Origin: Spinactinospora alkalitolerans
Lineage (GTDB): Bacteria > Actinomycetota > Actinomycetes > Streptosporangiales > Streptosporangiaceae
DNA length: 64,000 bases
Assembly: GCF_013408795.1 (NCBI RefSeq)
Contig: NZ_JACCCC010000001.1
Location: forward strand, 6,572,001-6,636,000
Direction: 5' to 3'
In this document: piece after piece, positions 1 to 8,261 of the stretch
How positions within the stretch are numbered: the first letter of the stretch is position 1
Layout of the letters: each line of letters starts with the position of its first letter
Translations under genes and position numbers: made by a program
The notes under the pieces: generated by a model
What the model saw: only the letters and a program-made list of their open reading frames with translations
Told to the model about the DNA's origin: nothing
Database searches by the model: none

Positions 1-519
1 CAGCAGACCGGTGGGCAGCGGGACGTTGAGCTCGTAGGCGAACAGCAGGTGGATGAAGGCGATGAGGCCGACCACCACGCCCGCGAACACCCGCCAGTCG
101 CGCACCCCGCCGAACCAGAGGTGGCCGAGCAGGTACAGGGCCGTCGCGGGCAGGAAGCCGATCACCTCCAGCAGCCCCACGTACACCACGACGACGCCCA
201 GGGTCAGCGCCGGGCGGCGCAGGACGCCGCGCTCCCATTCGCCCTGCTCGGACGGTGCGGCGCCGTCGTCGTCCCGCGCGGGCGCGGCGCCGTCCCCGGC
301 CGCGGGCGCGGAGCCCGAGCGGATCCCGCGCACCGCGATCGCGACGCCGAGCACTGCGAGCAGCGCGAGCACGGCGCGGGGCCAGGCCGCGGCCTGCGCC
401 GAGAGTTCGAAGGTGTAGACGAGGAAGAAGGCGGCGATGGCCGTCAGGACCAGGCCGAGGATCGTGTCGGGGGTGGGCGACCGCAGTGGGCGCGGCCGGG
501 TCGTCGATTCGGTCGACAT
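1..519 (-). CDS. tctB: TctB-family small membrane subunit of a tripartite tricarboxylate transporter (3' end off window)
   Basis: This gene runs off the left edge; 173 codons are visible. It encodes a small integral membrane protein: a short polar N-terminus, a hydrophobic segment near residues 19-40, another near 45-60, a charged Gly/Ala/Asp linker, and two further hydrophobic segments ending in the FAYELNVPLPTGLL tail typical of TctB. TctB is the poorly conserved 4-TM partner of TctA in secondary transporters fed by a TctC binding protein. It lies downstream of a TctC gene on the same strand, and a TctA gene is expected just outside the window. Start ATG chosen at 519; no strong Shine-Dalgarno is seen. 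Confidence 0.85.
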   Translation of the reverse strand, partial: MSTESTTRPRPLRSPTPDTILGLVLTAIAAFFLVYTFELSAQAAAWPRAVLALLAVLGVAIAVRGIRSGSAPAAGDGAAPARDDDGAAPSEQGEWERGVLRRPALTLGVVVVYVGLLEVIGFLPATALYLLGHLWFGGVRDWRVFAGVVVGLIAFIHLLFAYELNVPLPTGLL

Positions 520-691
520 GGCTGGGTCAGCTCCTCACATCGGCCCCGTGGCTGCGGGCCGGAAGCGGGCGGCGGATCGTGGCCGGATGGATCGGGGACC
601 GGCGTCCCCGGGTCCGGCCGTCCCGGGCGGGACAGCGGGAGGCCGACGTTCGGGTCGTCCGGTGCGTCGGCGGGCGCGGCGGGCGCGGCGG

Positions 692-1705
692 TCAGAGCCC
701 TTCGGGGCCCCAGATGTACTTCTCGCCGAGGCGGCGGGTGAACGCGTCGTCCTCCTCGAGCATCTCGGCGTACTCCTCGGGCGCGCGGTAGTCGACCTCC
801 AGGCCCTGCGCGCCGAGCTGCTCGATGTGCTCGGGGTTGTCGATCGCCCTGCGGCAGGCCGCGCTCAGCTTCTCGGTGACCGTCGGGTCCAGGCCCGCCG
901 GTCCCGCGATGCCCCGGGAGGACCACGACTCGACGCCGCCGAAGCCGGCCTCGGCCAGCGTCGGCACGTCCGGCAGGTAGGGGGAGCGCTGCTCGCCGTC
1001 CTTCATCACCGCGATCACCCTGACCTTGCCGTCCTGGTGGTGGGACATGAGTTCGCCGACGTTGGCGAAGACCGCGTCGGTGTTGCGCCCGAGCAGGTCG
1101 GAGAGGCTGTCGGAGGAACCCTCGTTGTGCAGGACGTCGAACCTCGCCTCGTAGCGGTCGCTCAGGGCGAGGGAGGCGAAGTGGTCGTCGCTGCCCACCC
1201 CGGTCGACGTGACGACCAGCGGGTTCTCAGTGGCGTGGCGGATGAACCCGCCGATGTCGTCGAACCGGTCGTCGTCGGGGTGGACCGCGACGGCCCCGTA
1301 GTCGGTGACCTGGTTGGCGATCGGGGTGAACGAGTCGAGTCCCAGGTCCTGGCGGCCCAGCCGCGGGTCGAGGTAGCCGGTCATGAAGTTCGGGGAGTTG
1401 ATGAACCCGAGCGTGTAGCCGTTCGGATCGGCGCGGGCGATCTCGTTCCAGCCGGCCCAACCGCCGCCGCCGGGGCGGTTGACGATCTGGATCTCGCCGC
1501 CCAGTTCCTCCTCCAGGTAGGGCTGCAGGATCCGGGCGCCCACGTCGGTCCCGCCGCCGGGCGCGTAGGCGATGATCATCTGAATGGGGCGCTCCGGGTA
1601 CTTCCCCGCGCCGCCCGCCGACCCGCAGCCGGTGAGGAGGCCCCCTCCGGCCGCGGCCCCGGCGAGGCCGAGTCCGCCGATCCGCAGGAACCGCCGGCGG
1701 TTCAT
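692..1705 (-). CDS. tctC: TctC/Bug-family extracytoplasmic solute receptor lipoprotein
   Basis: A 337-residue Bug/TctC receptor that captures a carboxylate outside the membrane and passes it to TctA/TctB. The chosen start gives a twin-arginine-like N-terminus (MNRRRFLRIGG) followed by a lipobox (LLTGC), so the protein is probably an exported lipoprotein; a longer reading frame starting 24 codons upstream would bury this signal. Family hallmarks visible are YPERPI near the mature start, PGGGTD, the VNRPGGGG loop and the LPDVPTLAEAG motif near residue 240. It is followed by the TctB gene and preceded by a GntR regulator, all on the minus strand. The substrate is unknown. Confidence 0.88.
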   Translation of the reverse strand: MNRRRFLRIGGLGLAGAAAGGGLLTGCGSAGGAGKYPERPIQMIIAYAPGGGTDVGARILQPYLEEELGGEIQIVNRPGGGGWAGWNEIARADPNGYTLGFINSPNFMTGYLDPRLGRQDLGLDSFTPIANQVTDYGAVAVHPDDDRFDDIGGFIRHATENPLVVTSTGVGSDDHFASLALSDRYEARFDVLHNEGSSDSLSDLLGRNTDAVFANVGELMSHHQDGKVRVIAVMKDGEQRSPYLPDVPTLAEAGFGGVESWSSRGIAGPAGLDPTVTEKLSAACRRAIDNPEHIEQLGAQGLEVDYRAPEEYAEMLEEDDAFTRRLGEKYIWGPEGL

Positions 1706-1848
1706 CGCCGGGGGTCCCGATTCCGCTTTCGTCCGTTTTTCGGGCACGCCAAATCTCGCCTCCTTGGGGAAAGGCACGCCTCTTCTGGGAGCCGTGCGAA
1801 AGGCGGCGCGTTCAGCGGGAGAGGGCCGGGCCGCAGCCCGGTGCCGGG

Positions 1849-2559
1849 CTAGTCGTTCCCGTCGTTCCCGGTCCGCTCCTGCTGCTGCGCGAGGAATTTG
1901 ATCATCGTGGCCTCACCGGCTTCGAGATGGCCGATGAGCGCCGCGCGGGCCGCCGCGAGGTCCTTTCTTCCGATGGCGCCGCAGACGTCCTTGTGCTCGT
2001 CGACGACTTCCGTCATCCGGCCCTCGTATCCGGGGGCCAGGTAGTGCCGGATCCGGTTGATCTGCTTCTCGTTGACCGCGTAGAAGCGGGTCAGCCTGGA
2101 GTTCCCGGCCAGGGCGACGATGCGCTTGTGGAAGGCGTGGTCGCGCGCGAGGTACTCCTCGTAGGGCCCCGGCGGTCCCGGCGCGGGGGCCGCGTCGAAG
2201 AACCCGGCGAGTTCGTCGACGACCTCCTCGTCCCAGGTCTCGGCCAGGTGCTCCAGGCCCAGCGGCTCCAGCAGCCGCCGCACCTGGTAGAGCTCCCGAA
2301 CGTCGTCGAGGTCGAAGCCGGCGACGGAGTACCTGCCCCGCACGCGCACCACGAGGCCGGCGGCCTCCAGGCTCTGCATCGCGTCGCGGATGGGCGTCCG
2401 GCTGACGCCGAGCGCCTCCGAGAGCTGCCGGTCCACCAGCGGTGTGCCCGGCGGCAGCTCGCAGCGCACGATCGCGCCCTCGATCGCCTCGTAGGCGGTC
2501 TCGCTCATCCGCAGGTTCTTCAGTGGCCCGTGTGCACGCATCGGGGCTAGCGCGTCCAT
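1849..2559 (-). CDS. GntR family transcriptional regulator, FadR/FCD subfamily
   Basis: N-terminal winged helix-turn-helix (LSEALGVSRTPIRDAMQSLE) followed by an all-helical FCD ligand-binding domain with the acidic and histidine positions expected for metal-dependent acid sensing (for example RDHAFHK and the later EHKDV). Regulators of this class usually respond to small organic acids. The gene is divergent from the enolase-superfamily gene and upstream of the TctC-TctB genes, so it probably controls both. The start is uncertain: ATG codons at 2559, 2541 and 2508 all lack a clear Shine-Dalgarno. A 19-bp dyad lies in the divergent promoter region. Confidence 0.85.
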   Translation of the reverse strand: MDALAPMRAHGPLKNLRMSETAYEAIEGAIVRCELPPGTPLVDRQLSEALGVSRTPIRDAMQSLEAAGLVVRVRGRYSVAGFDLDDVRELYQVRRLLEPLGLEHLAETWDEEVVDELAGFFDAAPAPGPPGPYEEYLARDHAFHKRIVALAGNSRLTRFYAVNEKQINRIRHYLAPGYEGRMTEVVDEHKDVCGAIGRKDLAAARAALIGHLEAGEATMIKFLAQQQERTGNDGND

Positions 2560-2601
2560 GTGATGCACGGTACATTGCGTTCCGGATACCAACAAGGGCA
2601 T

Positions 2602-2620
2602 TTGGAATACCAAATTCCAA
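2602..2620. promoter_or_regulatory. Candidate GntR operator
   Basis: Perfect inverted repeat TTGGAAT-5-ATTCCAA between the divergent GntR gene and the enolase-superfamily gene. It is AT-rich compared with its surroundings and well placed to control both promoters. Binding by the adjacent GntR protein is inferred from position only. Confidence 0.5.
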
Positions 2621-2705
2621 AAGAGGTCGCCGGATGGGGAGGGGGAAGTCCCCGGCACCGCGTCCGAAGATCAGCCGCTGACCAGGCGATACGGAGGAAA
2701 TGCCG

Positions 2706-3875
2706 ATGTCCGATCACGGGTCCGGCGGTCACGGGGCCGCCACGGTCTCGACCGTCGAAGCGCGCGTGGCCAGGGTGCCGTTGGAGCAGGCGACGTCGTT
2801 CGCCACGCGCCAGGTGACCGCCAGGGACTACGTCCTCGTCACCGTCACCGGTGACGACGGCGTGCGGGGCCACGGCTTCTGCTACGCCGGCAGCAGTGGC
2901 GGGGAGGTGGTCCGCGCCGCCGTCACCGAACTGCTCGCCGCCGCCGTGGTGGGCCGGGACCCGTTCCTGGTGGAGCGGATCTGGCAGGACATGTACCAGG
3001 AGGCGCTGCTGCACGGCCGCACGGGTTCGGTCATGCGGGCGCTGAGCGCCCTCGACATCGCCCTGTGGGACCGCAACGCCCGCGCCGTCGGCCTGCCGCT
3101 GCACCGCCTGCTCGGCGGGTTCCACGCCGAGACCGTTCCCGCCTACGCCAGCGGCGGCTACTACCTGGAGGGCAAGACGCCCGAGGACCTGGGCGAGGAG
3201 CTGGCCGGCTACGTCAAGAGCGGGTTCCGCGCCGTGAAGATGAAGGTCGGGCGGCTGTCACCGGCCGAGGAGGAGGCGCGGGTGGCCGCGGCGCGCGCCG
3301 CGGTCGGCGACGACGTCCTGCTCATGCTCGACGCCAACAACGCCTGGTCCGACCTGCCCGGCGCGCTCAGGGCCGTCGAACGCCTCGCGCCCTACGACCC
3401 GTACTGGATCGAGGAGCCCTTCAGCCCCGACGACATCGACAACCACGCGCGCCTGGCGCGCTCCACCCGCGTGCCGGTGGCCACGGGCGAGATCGAGGCC
3501 GGGCGCTGGCGGCACAAGGAGCTGCTGCAGCGGGAGGCCGCGGCGATCCTGCAGACCGACGCCGCCGTCTGCGGCGGGATCACCGAGTTCAGGAGGATCG
3601 CCGCGACCGCGTCGGCCCACGGCGTCCCGGTGGCCCCGCACTGGTTCCACGACCTGCACGCCCACCTGGTCGCGGCCACCCCCAACTGCACGTTCGTCGA
3701 GTTCTTCCCCGATGACCGGGTCCTCAACTTCCGCGCGCTCATCGACACCCAGCTCGCCGTGCGCGACGGCGAGCTGGTGCTGCCGCGCACCCCCGGGCTC
3801 GGGTTCGGGTTCGACCCCGAGGCCGTGGAGCGCTACACGGTGCCCGGGACACCGGCCGCCGTCAGCGCCGCCTGA
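2706..3875 (+). CDS. Mandelate racemase/muconate lactonizing enzyme family (enolase superfamily) dehydratase or racemase
   Basis: A 389-residue enolase-superfamily enzyme with an N-terminal capping domain and a TIM-barrel. Catalytic signatures of the mandelate-racemase subgroup are visible: KMKVG (KxK), LDANNAW (first metal Asp), WIEEP (second metal Glu), TGEIEAG (third metal Glu) and a histidine region APHWFHDLHAH. Such enzymes abstract the alpha proton of a carboxylate and often dehydrate sugar acids. The ATG at 2706 is preferred over that at 2700 because GGAGG at 2693-2697 is only 2 bases from the earlier ATG but 8 from this one. It is followed by an SDR and an FAH-fold hydrolase, which suggests a sugar-acid pathway; the substrate is not determinable. 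Confidence 0.85.
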   Translation: MSDHGSGGHGAATVSTVEARVARVPLEQATSFATRQVTARDYVLVTVTGDDGVRGHGFCYAGSSGGEVVRAAVTELLAAAVVGRDPFLVERIWQDMYQEALLHGRTGSVMRALSALDIALWDRNARAVGLPLHRLLGGFHAETVPAYASGGYYLEGKTPEDLGEELAGYVKSGFRAVKMKVGRLSPAEEEARVAAARAAVGDDVLLMLDANNAWSDLPGALRAVERLAPYDPYWIEEPFSPDDIDNHARLARSTRVPVATGEIEAGRWRHKELLQREAAAILQTDAAVCGGITEFRRIAATASAHGVPVAPHWFHDLHAHLVAATPNCTFVEFFPDDRVLNFRALIDTQLAVRDGELVLPRTPGLGFGFDPEAVERYTVPGTPAAVSAA

Positions 3876-3877
3876 CC

Positions 3878-4015
3878 GATGTTCGACGACCGGATTCGCG
3901 CAGGGGGTCGGCCGTCGCAGTGCGCGCAGCGCACCGGCGGCACAGCGGATCCAGCGCGGATCCGGCCCTGAAAGTCCCACGTCGCCCCGCGAACGCAGCG
4001 GTCACAACCCGATGA
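3878..4015 (+). repeat. Intergenic repeat R1, copy A
   Basis: About 138 bp filling the gap between the enolase-superfamily gene and the SDR gene. It opens with GATGTTCGACGACC, continues through a GGGGGTCGGC block and a CAGTGCGCGCAGCGC block, and ends with CCCGCGAACGCAGCGGTC. The same order of blocks recurs at five other intergenic sites in both orientations. No coding potential is evident. Confidence 0.75.
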
Positions 4016-4065
4016 GGGCTTTTTCGGCGACGACGAGGACGACGAGGACGAGAGAGAGGACCACG

Positions 4066-4875
4066 ATGGTGAACGCCGCCAACGCCGCCAACGCCGCCAA
4101 CACCGCCCGCCGGTCGGCGGTCGTCATGGCCGGCACCCGCGGGCTGGGACTGGCCTGCGCCGGCGAACTGCTGCGGACCGGACACGCGGTGACCGTCTGC
4201 GGCCGCGACCCCGAACGGCTGGACGCGGCGGTGACCGAACTGGGCGGGCTGGGGCCCGTCACCGGCGAACGCGCCGACGTCGCCGCAGCCGAGGACGTCG
4301 ACCGGCTGGTCAACGGGGCCGTCGACCGGTTCGGCGGCCTCGACGTCCTGGTCGTGAACGCCGGCGGGCCGCCGGCCGGCGACTTCGGCGACGTGGACAT
4401 GGACGACTGGGACACCGCCTACGCGCTGACGCTGCGCAGCGCGGTGACCGCCATCCGGGCGGCGGTCCCCGCCATGCGAAGGGGCGGCTTCGGCCGCGTC
4501 CTGGTCATCGGCTCGTCGAGCGTGCGCCGCCCCCTGGGCGGGCTCGTGCTGTCCAACGTGTTCCGCCCCGCCCTCGCGGGGCTGGTGAAGTCGCTGGCCA
4601 CCGACCTGGCGCCGGACGGGATCACCGTCAACATGGTCTCCCCCGGCCGGATCGACACCGAGCGCGTGCGCCTGCTCGACGAGCGCAGGGCCGACCGCGA
4701 GGGCGGCACCGCCGAAGCGGTCCGCAGCGCCTCGGAGGCGGCGATCCCCGCGGGCCGCTACGGCCGACCGGAGGAGCTGGCCGCCATGGTCGGCTTCCTC
4801 GCCGGCGAGCAGGCCGGCTACGTCACCGGCCAGAGCCTCCTGGTCGACGGCGGCCTCGTCCCGACCCTGCCCTAG
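4066..4875 (+). CDS. Short-chain dehydrogenase/reductase, atypical active site
   Basis: A 269-residue Rossmann-fold SDR. The cofactor motif AGTRGLG sits near residue 23, the NAGG motif near residue 103, and a serine patch (GSSSVRRP) near residue 148, with ITVNMVSPGRI following. The usual catalytic YxxxK is not seen; its position reads LSNVFRPALAGLVK, so the tyrosine appears replaced, as in a divergent SDR clade. The first codons encode an Asn-Ala-Ala run from a 9-bp tandem repeat (AACGCCGCC). ATG 4066 has GAGAGGA 6 bases upstream. Its position between a possible acid dehydratase and an FAH hydrolase suggests oxidation of a 2-keto-3-deoxy acid, but this is inference. Confidence 0.82.
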   Translation: MVNAANAANAANTARRSAVVMAGTRGLGLACAGELLRTGHAVTVCGRDPERLDAAVTELGGLGPVTGERADVAAAEDVDRLVNGAVDRFGGLDVLVVNAGGPPAGDFGDVDMDDWDTAYALTLRSAVTAIRAAVPAMRRGGFGRVLVIGSSSVRRPLGGLVLSNVFRPALAGLVKSLATDLAPDGITVNMVSPGRIDTERVRLLDERRADREGGTAEAVRSASEAAIPAGRYGRPEELAAMVGFLAGEQAGYVTGQSLLVDGGLVPTLP

Positions 4876-4904
4876 CGGTATTTCGACACGTTTATCACCG
4901 TAGA

Positions 4905-5080
4905 TTTCGAACCTGAGTTTCAACCCTTGACCATTGGGGGTCGTGAAGGCCGGCCCCAGGAGGGAGGGCGTGCGGGTGGGCGATCCTCTCGTGCGGCCGA
5001 AGGCCCCCACAGGGATCGCCCAGTCACCGCGGACTCCGACCTTGAGCTGAGATCACAGACCCCTTTGGACCTGAGTTGGA
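4905..5080. repeat. Intergenic repeat R3, copy a
   Basis: Non-coding stretch between the SDR and FAH genes. It shares blocks with 43234-43530 and 59396-59610: a CTGAGTTTCAACC-like edge, a CCCAGGAGGGAGGGCGTGCGGG block, and a hairpin with arms GGGCGATCC and GGATCGCCC. Relative to copy b the outer blocks are reverse-complemented while the hairpin loop reads in the same direction. Confidence 0.7.
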
Positions 5081-5096
5081 CCTGAGAAGGAGAACC

Positions 5097-5948
5097 ATGT
5101 ACCTCGCGACCATCAAGGGCGCTGACGGTGAGACGCCCGTCGCCGTCGACGAGAAGCGCGGCATGGCCGCGGTCCGGGACCTGTTCCCGGACGCGCCCGC
5201 CACCACGATGGGGATCATCGAGCACGTGCCGGAGCGGGACTTCGCCGCCGCGGTCCGCTCCGCGCCCGACGCGGCGTTCGCCCCCGTGGGCGACGCGGTC
5301 TTCGGCGCGCCCTACCGCCGGCCGCGCAAGATCTGGGGCATCGGCCTCAACTACGTCGAGCACGCCTCCGACCTCACCGAGTCCGTCCCGGAGGAGCCCG
5401 CCTCCTTCATGAAGGGCGACCACACCGTCATCGGGCCGGGCGATCCCATCCCCCTCCCGCGGCAGAGCGAGCGGGTGACCGCCGAGGCCGAGCTCGGGCT
5501 GGTGATCGGCAGCGAGTGCCGCGACGCCGCCGAGGAGGACGCGTTGGAGCACGTCTGGGGCGTGTGCACCGTCCTCGACCAGACAGCGGAGGACATCCTC
5601 GCCCGCAACCCGCGCTTCCTCACCCGGAGCAAGAACTTCCCCGGTTTCTTCTCCTTCGGGCCGGCGATCGTTCCCCTCTCCGAGGCGCTGGCGCAGGCGG
5701 GGAGGATCGCCGACCTCACGGTCACGACCCTGATCAACGGCGCGGAGCACCGCACCAACACGGTGGCGCACATGCGCTACTCGCCGGCGTTCCTGGTGGG
5801 GTTCCACAGTCAGGTCATGCCGCTGTTCCCCGGCGACATCCTCTCCACCGGCACCCCCGGCGCCGTCCCGCTCAAGCCGGGCGACGTCGCAGGCTGCCGC
5901 ATCCCCGGCGTCGGGGAACTGGCCAACCCCGTGGTCCAGGGATCCTGA
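5097..5948 (+). CDS. Fumarylacetoacetate hydrolase (FAH) family protein
   Basis: A 283-residue FAH-fold enzyme. The N-terminal part is short and variable; the catalytic C-terminal domain begins near residue 75 with KIWGIGLNYVEHASD and holds the divalent-metal ligands expected from the ExE and D positions (AEAELGLVI near residue 130, VCTVLDQTAED near residue 160) and the GDILSTGTPG motif near residue 247. FAH-family enzymes cleave or hydrate C-C bonds of diketo acids. With the enolase-superfamily enzyme and SDR just upstream, it could be the hydrolase step of a 2,4-diketo-3-deoxy acid route like that known for L-fucose. ATG 5097 follows GAAGGAG by 5 bases. Confidence 0.85.
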   Translation: MYLATIKGADGETPVAVDEKRGMAAVRDLFPDAPATTMGIIEHVPERDFAAAVRSAPDAAFAPVGDAVFGAPYRRPRKIWGIGLNYVEHASDLTESVPEEPASFMKGDHTVIGPGDPIPLPRQSERVTAEAELGLVIGSECRDAAEEDALEHVWGVCTVLDQTAEDILARNPRFLTRSKNFPGFFSFGPAIVPLSEALAQAGRIADLTVTTLINGAEHRTNTVAHMRYSPAFLVGFHSQVMPLFPGDILSTGTPGAVPLKPGDVAGCRIPGVGELANPVVQGS

Positions 5949-5949
5949 G

Positions 5950-6074
5950 CGGACTTTGACCGCCGCGTTCGCGGGGCGAGGTGGGATTTTCAGGGTCCGG
6001 ATCCGCTGTGCCGCCTGCGCTGCGCGCACTGCGGCAGCCGACCCCCTCTGCGAACCGATGGTCGAACATCAGTG
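5950..6074 (-). repeat. Intergenic repeat R1, copy B
   Basis: Reverse-orientation copy of R1, about 125 bp, filling the gap between the converging FAH and IclR genes. On the minus strand it reads GATGTTCGACCATCGGTTCG, then GGGGGTCGGC, the CAGTGCGCGCAGCGC block and CCCGCGAACGCGGCGGTC, closely matching copy A. Confidence 0.75.
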
Positions 6075-6082
6075 AGGCGGTC

Positions 6083-6949
6083 TCACACCGGCCATGCGGA
6101 CTGCGCGCGCCGGGCCACGGCCTCGCGCGCGCAGCCCAGCACCTCCGACACCGACCAGGCGACCCGCCGCACCTGCGGCCCCATCTCCCGCATGCGCTCC
6201 GTGGGCATCCGCGCCTCCGGGGCGCTGACGCTGATGCTGCCCACCACGCCGCCCTCGTGGTCGAAGACGGGGGCGGCCACGGTGCGGATGCCCGGCGTGC
6301 GTTCGGAGAAGGACAGTGCGTACCCCTCGCCGCGCACCTCCTCCAGCTCCGACCGCAGCCGCTCCGGGTCGGTGATGGTCGTCGGCGTCACGGGATCGAT
6401 CGGCCCGGCCAGGACGCGCTCGGCCGCCGCGGGGTCCAGGAAGGCGAGCATGGCCTTGCCCGGCGCGCCGTAGACCAGGGGGATCGGCACCCCCAGTTCG
6501 GTGTAGGTGCGGCGCAGCGCGTGGTGGCTCTCGACCTGGTCGACCACTGCGCGTTCGTTGCCCGGCAGCAGCTCGTGCAGCCCGACGGTCTCGTCGACGA
6601 GCGCGCGCAGCTCGCGCATCGCGCCCAGGGCCGCGTCGCGCAGGGTGGTGGGGAAGGCCCCGCTCCTGGCGAGCTGGACGAGCAGCGGCCCCAGGGCGTA
6701 CTGACGCTGCCGCGTCTGCCGGACCAGCCCGTTGTGCTGCATCGACGCGAGGATGCGGTGGGTCGTGCTGGTCGACAGCCCGGTGGCGCGGGCGAGGTCG
6801 CTGATGCCCATCTCGGGCCTGCGTGGACTGAAGCACCGCAGGATCAGCACGGCGCGGTCGATCGACTGCACCCTCGACCGCGCGGCGGCCCCTTCCCGAG
6901 GTTCCTGGCGCGCGCCGCGCGCGGTTCCGCGTTCCGTTTTCTCGCTCAT
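6083..6949 (-). CDS. IclR family transcriptional regulator
   Basis: A 288-residue regulator with an N-terminal winged HTH (ISDLARATGLSTSTTHRILA) and a C-terminal IclR effector domain (LVYGAPGKAMLAFL, GIRTVAAPVFDHEGG, GSISVSAPEARM). IclR proteins control catabolism of aromatic and small organic acids. It is divergent from the CoA-transferase gene, so it most likely governs the CoA-transferase/hydratase/TctCBA genes. The start at 6949 is preferred over 6964 because GGGAG precedes it closely, but it is not certain. A 7-bp dyad spaced by 9 lies just upstream. Confidence 0.87.
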   Translation of the reverse strand: MSEKTERGTARGARQEPREGAAARSRVQSIDRAVLILRCFSPRRPEMGISDLARATGLSTSTTHRILASMQHNGLVRQTRQRQYALGPLLVQLARSGAFPTTLRDAALGAMRELRALVDETVGLHELLPGNERAVVDQVESHHALRRTYTELGVPIPLVYGAPGKAMLAFLDPAAAERVLAGPIDPVTPTTITDPERLRSELEEVRGEGYALSFSERTPGIRTVAAPVFDHEGGVVGSISVSAPEARMPTERMREMGPQVRRVAWSVSEVLGCAREAVARRAQSAWPV

Positions 6950-6962
6950 CTTCTCCCGACCC

Positions 6963-6985
6963 ATTGACGGTGCCGTCTCGTCAAT
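6963..6985. promoter_or_regulatory. Candidate IclR operator
   Basis: Inverted repeat ATTGACG-9-CGTCAAT immediately upstream of the IclR gene and about 50 bp before the divergent CoA-transferase gene. Placement is typical for an autoregulated IclR site; binding is inferred. Confidence 0.45.
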
Positions 6986-7034
6986 CGTATTTTCCTAATA
7001 TACAGGATGTTATCCCACATTACGGGAAGTTGGT

Positions 7035-8255
7035 GTGCGGATGAAGCCGCTCGACGGATTCCGGGTCCTCGACCTCACCCGTTTCCTCTCCGGTCCCTAC
7101 TGCACGATGGTGCTCGCCGAGTTGGGGGCCGACGTCGTCAAGGTGGAGCAGCCCGGGACCGGCGACGACTCGCGCCGACTGGCACCGAAGGTCAACGGGG
7201 AGAGCTACCCGTTCGGGATGCCCAACCGGAGCAAGCGCAGCGTGTCGCTGGACCTCAAGGACCCGCGGGGCAGGGACGCCTTCCTGCGCATGGCCGCCCG
7301 GGCCGACCTGGTCATCGAGAACTTCCGGCCGGGCGTGGTCGGGCGGCTCGGGATCGACTACGAATCCGTCCGCGAGGTCAACCCGGCCGTCCTGTACTGC
7401 TCCATCAGCGGGTTCGGCCAGACCGGTCCCTACCGCGACCGCCCGGGCTTCGACATCATGGCGCAGGGCGCGGTCGGCCTCCTGCGCATGACCGGCCACC
7501 CCGACGGCCGCCCCGCCAAGGTCGGGATCGCCGTCAACGACATCGCCGCGGGGGCGACGGCGATCTACTCGATCCTGGCCGCCGAGCTCAAGCGCCGCGC
7601 GACCCGCGAGGGCGAGTACATCGACATCTCGCTCGTCGACGCCGGCCTGGCCTGGACGGTGTGGGAGTCGGGCGCCTACTTCGGCAGCGGCGAGGCGCCC
7701 GCGCCCACCGGCACCCGCCACCGGCGCTCCACCCCCTACCAGGCCTACCGGACCGCCGACGGCTACGTCACGATCGGGGCCAACAACGACCGCCTGTGGC
7801 GCCGGCTCGTCCTGGACGCCCTGGACCGGCCCGCCTGGCTGGACGACGACCGGTTCGCCACGCTCCAGGCCCGCATGGACCACATCGACGAGCTCGAATC
7901 CGAGATCGAGGCGATCACGACGACCCGACCGACCGCCGAATGGATCGAGGTCCTGGACAAGGCCGGCGTGCCCGGCGGACCGGTCCTCACCTACGAGGAG
8001 GCGCTCGCCGACCCGCACGTCATCGCCAGGGGGATGATCACAGAGGTCGAGCACCCGATCATCGGGCCGATGCGCACCATCGCCCCGCCGGCCAAGTTCG
8101 GCTCCCTGGAGTTCGACGTCCGGGGCCCCGCGCCCTGGCTCGGCCAGCACACCAGCGACGTCCTCGCCGACGCGGGCCTGAGCGGTGAGGAGATCGCGTC
8201 GCTCTACGCCGACGGCGTCGCATTCGACGAACACCCCGAAATGCACGGGAGGTAG
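7035..8255 (+). CDS. Class III CoA-transferase (CaiB/BaiF family)
   Basis: A 406-residue family III CoA-transferase that would activate an imported acid by moving CoA from a donor thioester. Visible family features are the N-terminal VLDLTRFLSGPYCTMVLAELG, a GADVVKVE motif, the FRPGV motif, and the GFDIMAQG segment carrying the conserved catalytic aspartate near residue 145. Length is normal. GTG 7035 has GGGAAG 5 bases upstream; ATG 7041, two codons later, is an alternative. It is followed after 6 bases by an enoyl-CoA hydratase gene, whose Shine-Dalgarno overlaps the end of this gene, so the two are coupled. Confidence 0.88.
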   Translation: MRMKPLDGFRVLDLTRFLSGPYCTMVLAELGADVVKVEQPGTGDDSRRLAPKVNGESYPFGMPNRSKRSVSLDLKDPRGRDAFLRMAARADLVIENFRPGVVGRLGIDYESVREVNPAVLYCSISGFGQTGPYRDRPGFDIMAQGAVGLLRMTGHPDGRPAKVGIAVNDIAAGATAIYSILAAELKRRATREGEYIDISLVDAGLAWTVWESGAYFGSGEAPAPTGTRHRRSTPYQAYRTADGYVTIGANNDRLWRRLVLDALDRPAWLDDDRFATLQARMDHIDELESEIEAITTTRPTAEWIEVLDKAGVPGGPVLTYEEALADPHVIARGMITEVEHPIIGPMRTIAPPAKFGSLEFDVRGPAPWLGQHTSDVLADAGLSGEEIASLYADGVAFDEHPEMHGR

Positions 8256-8261
8256 GCACCC

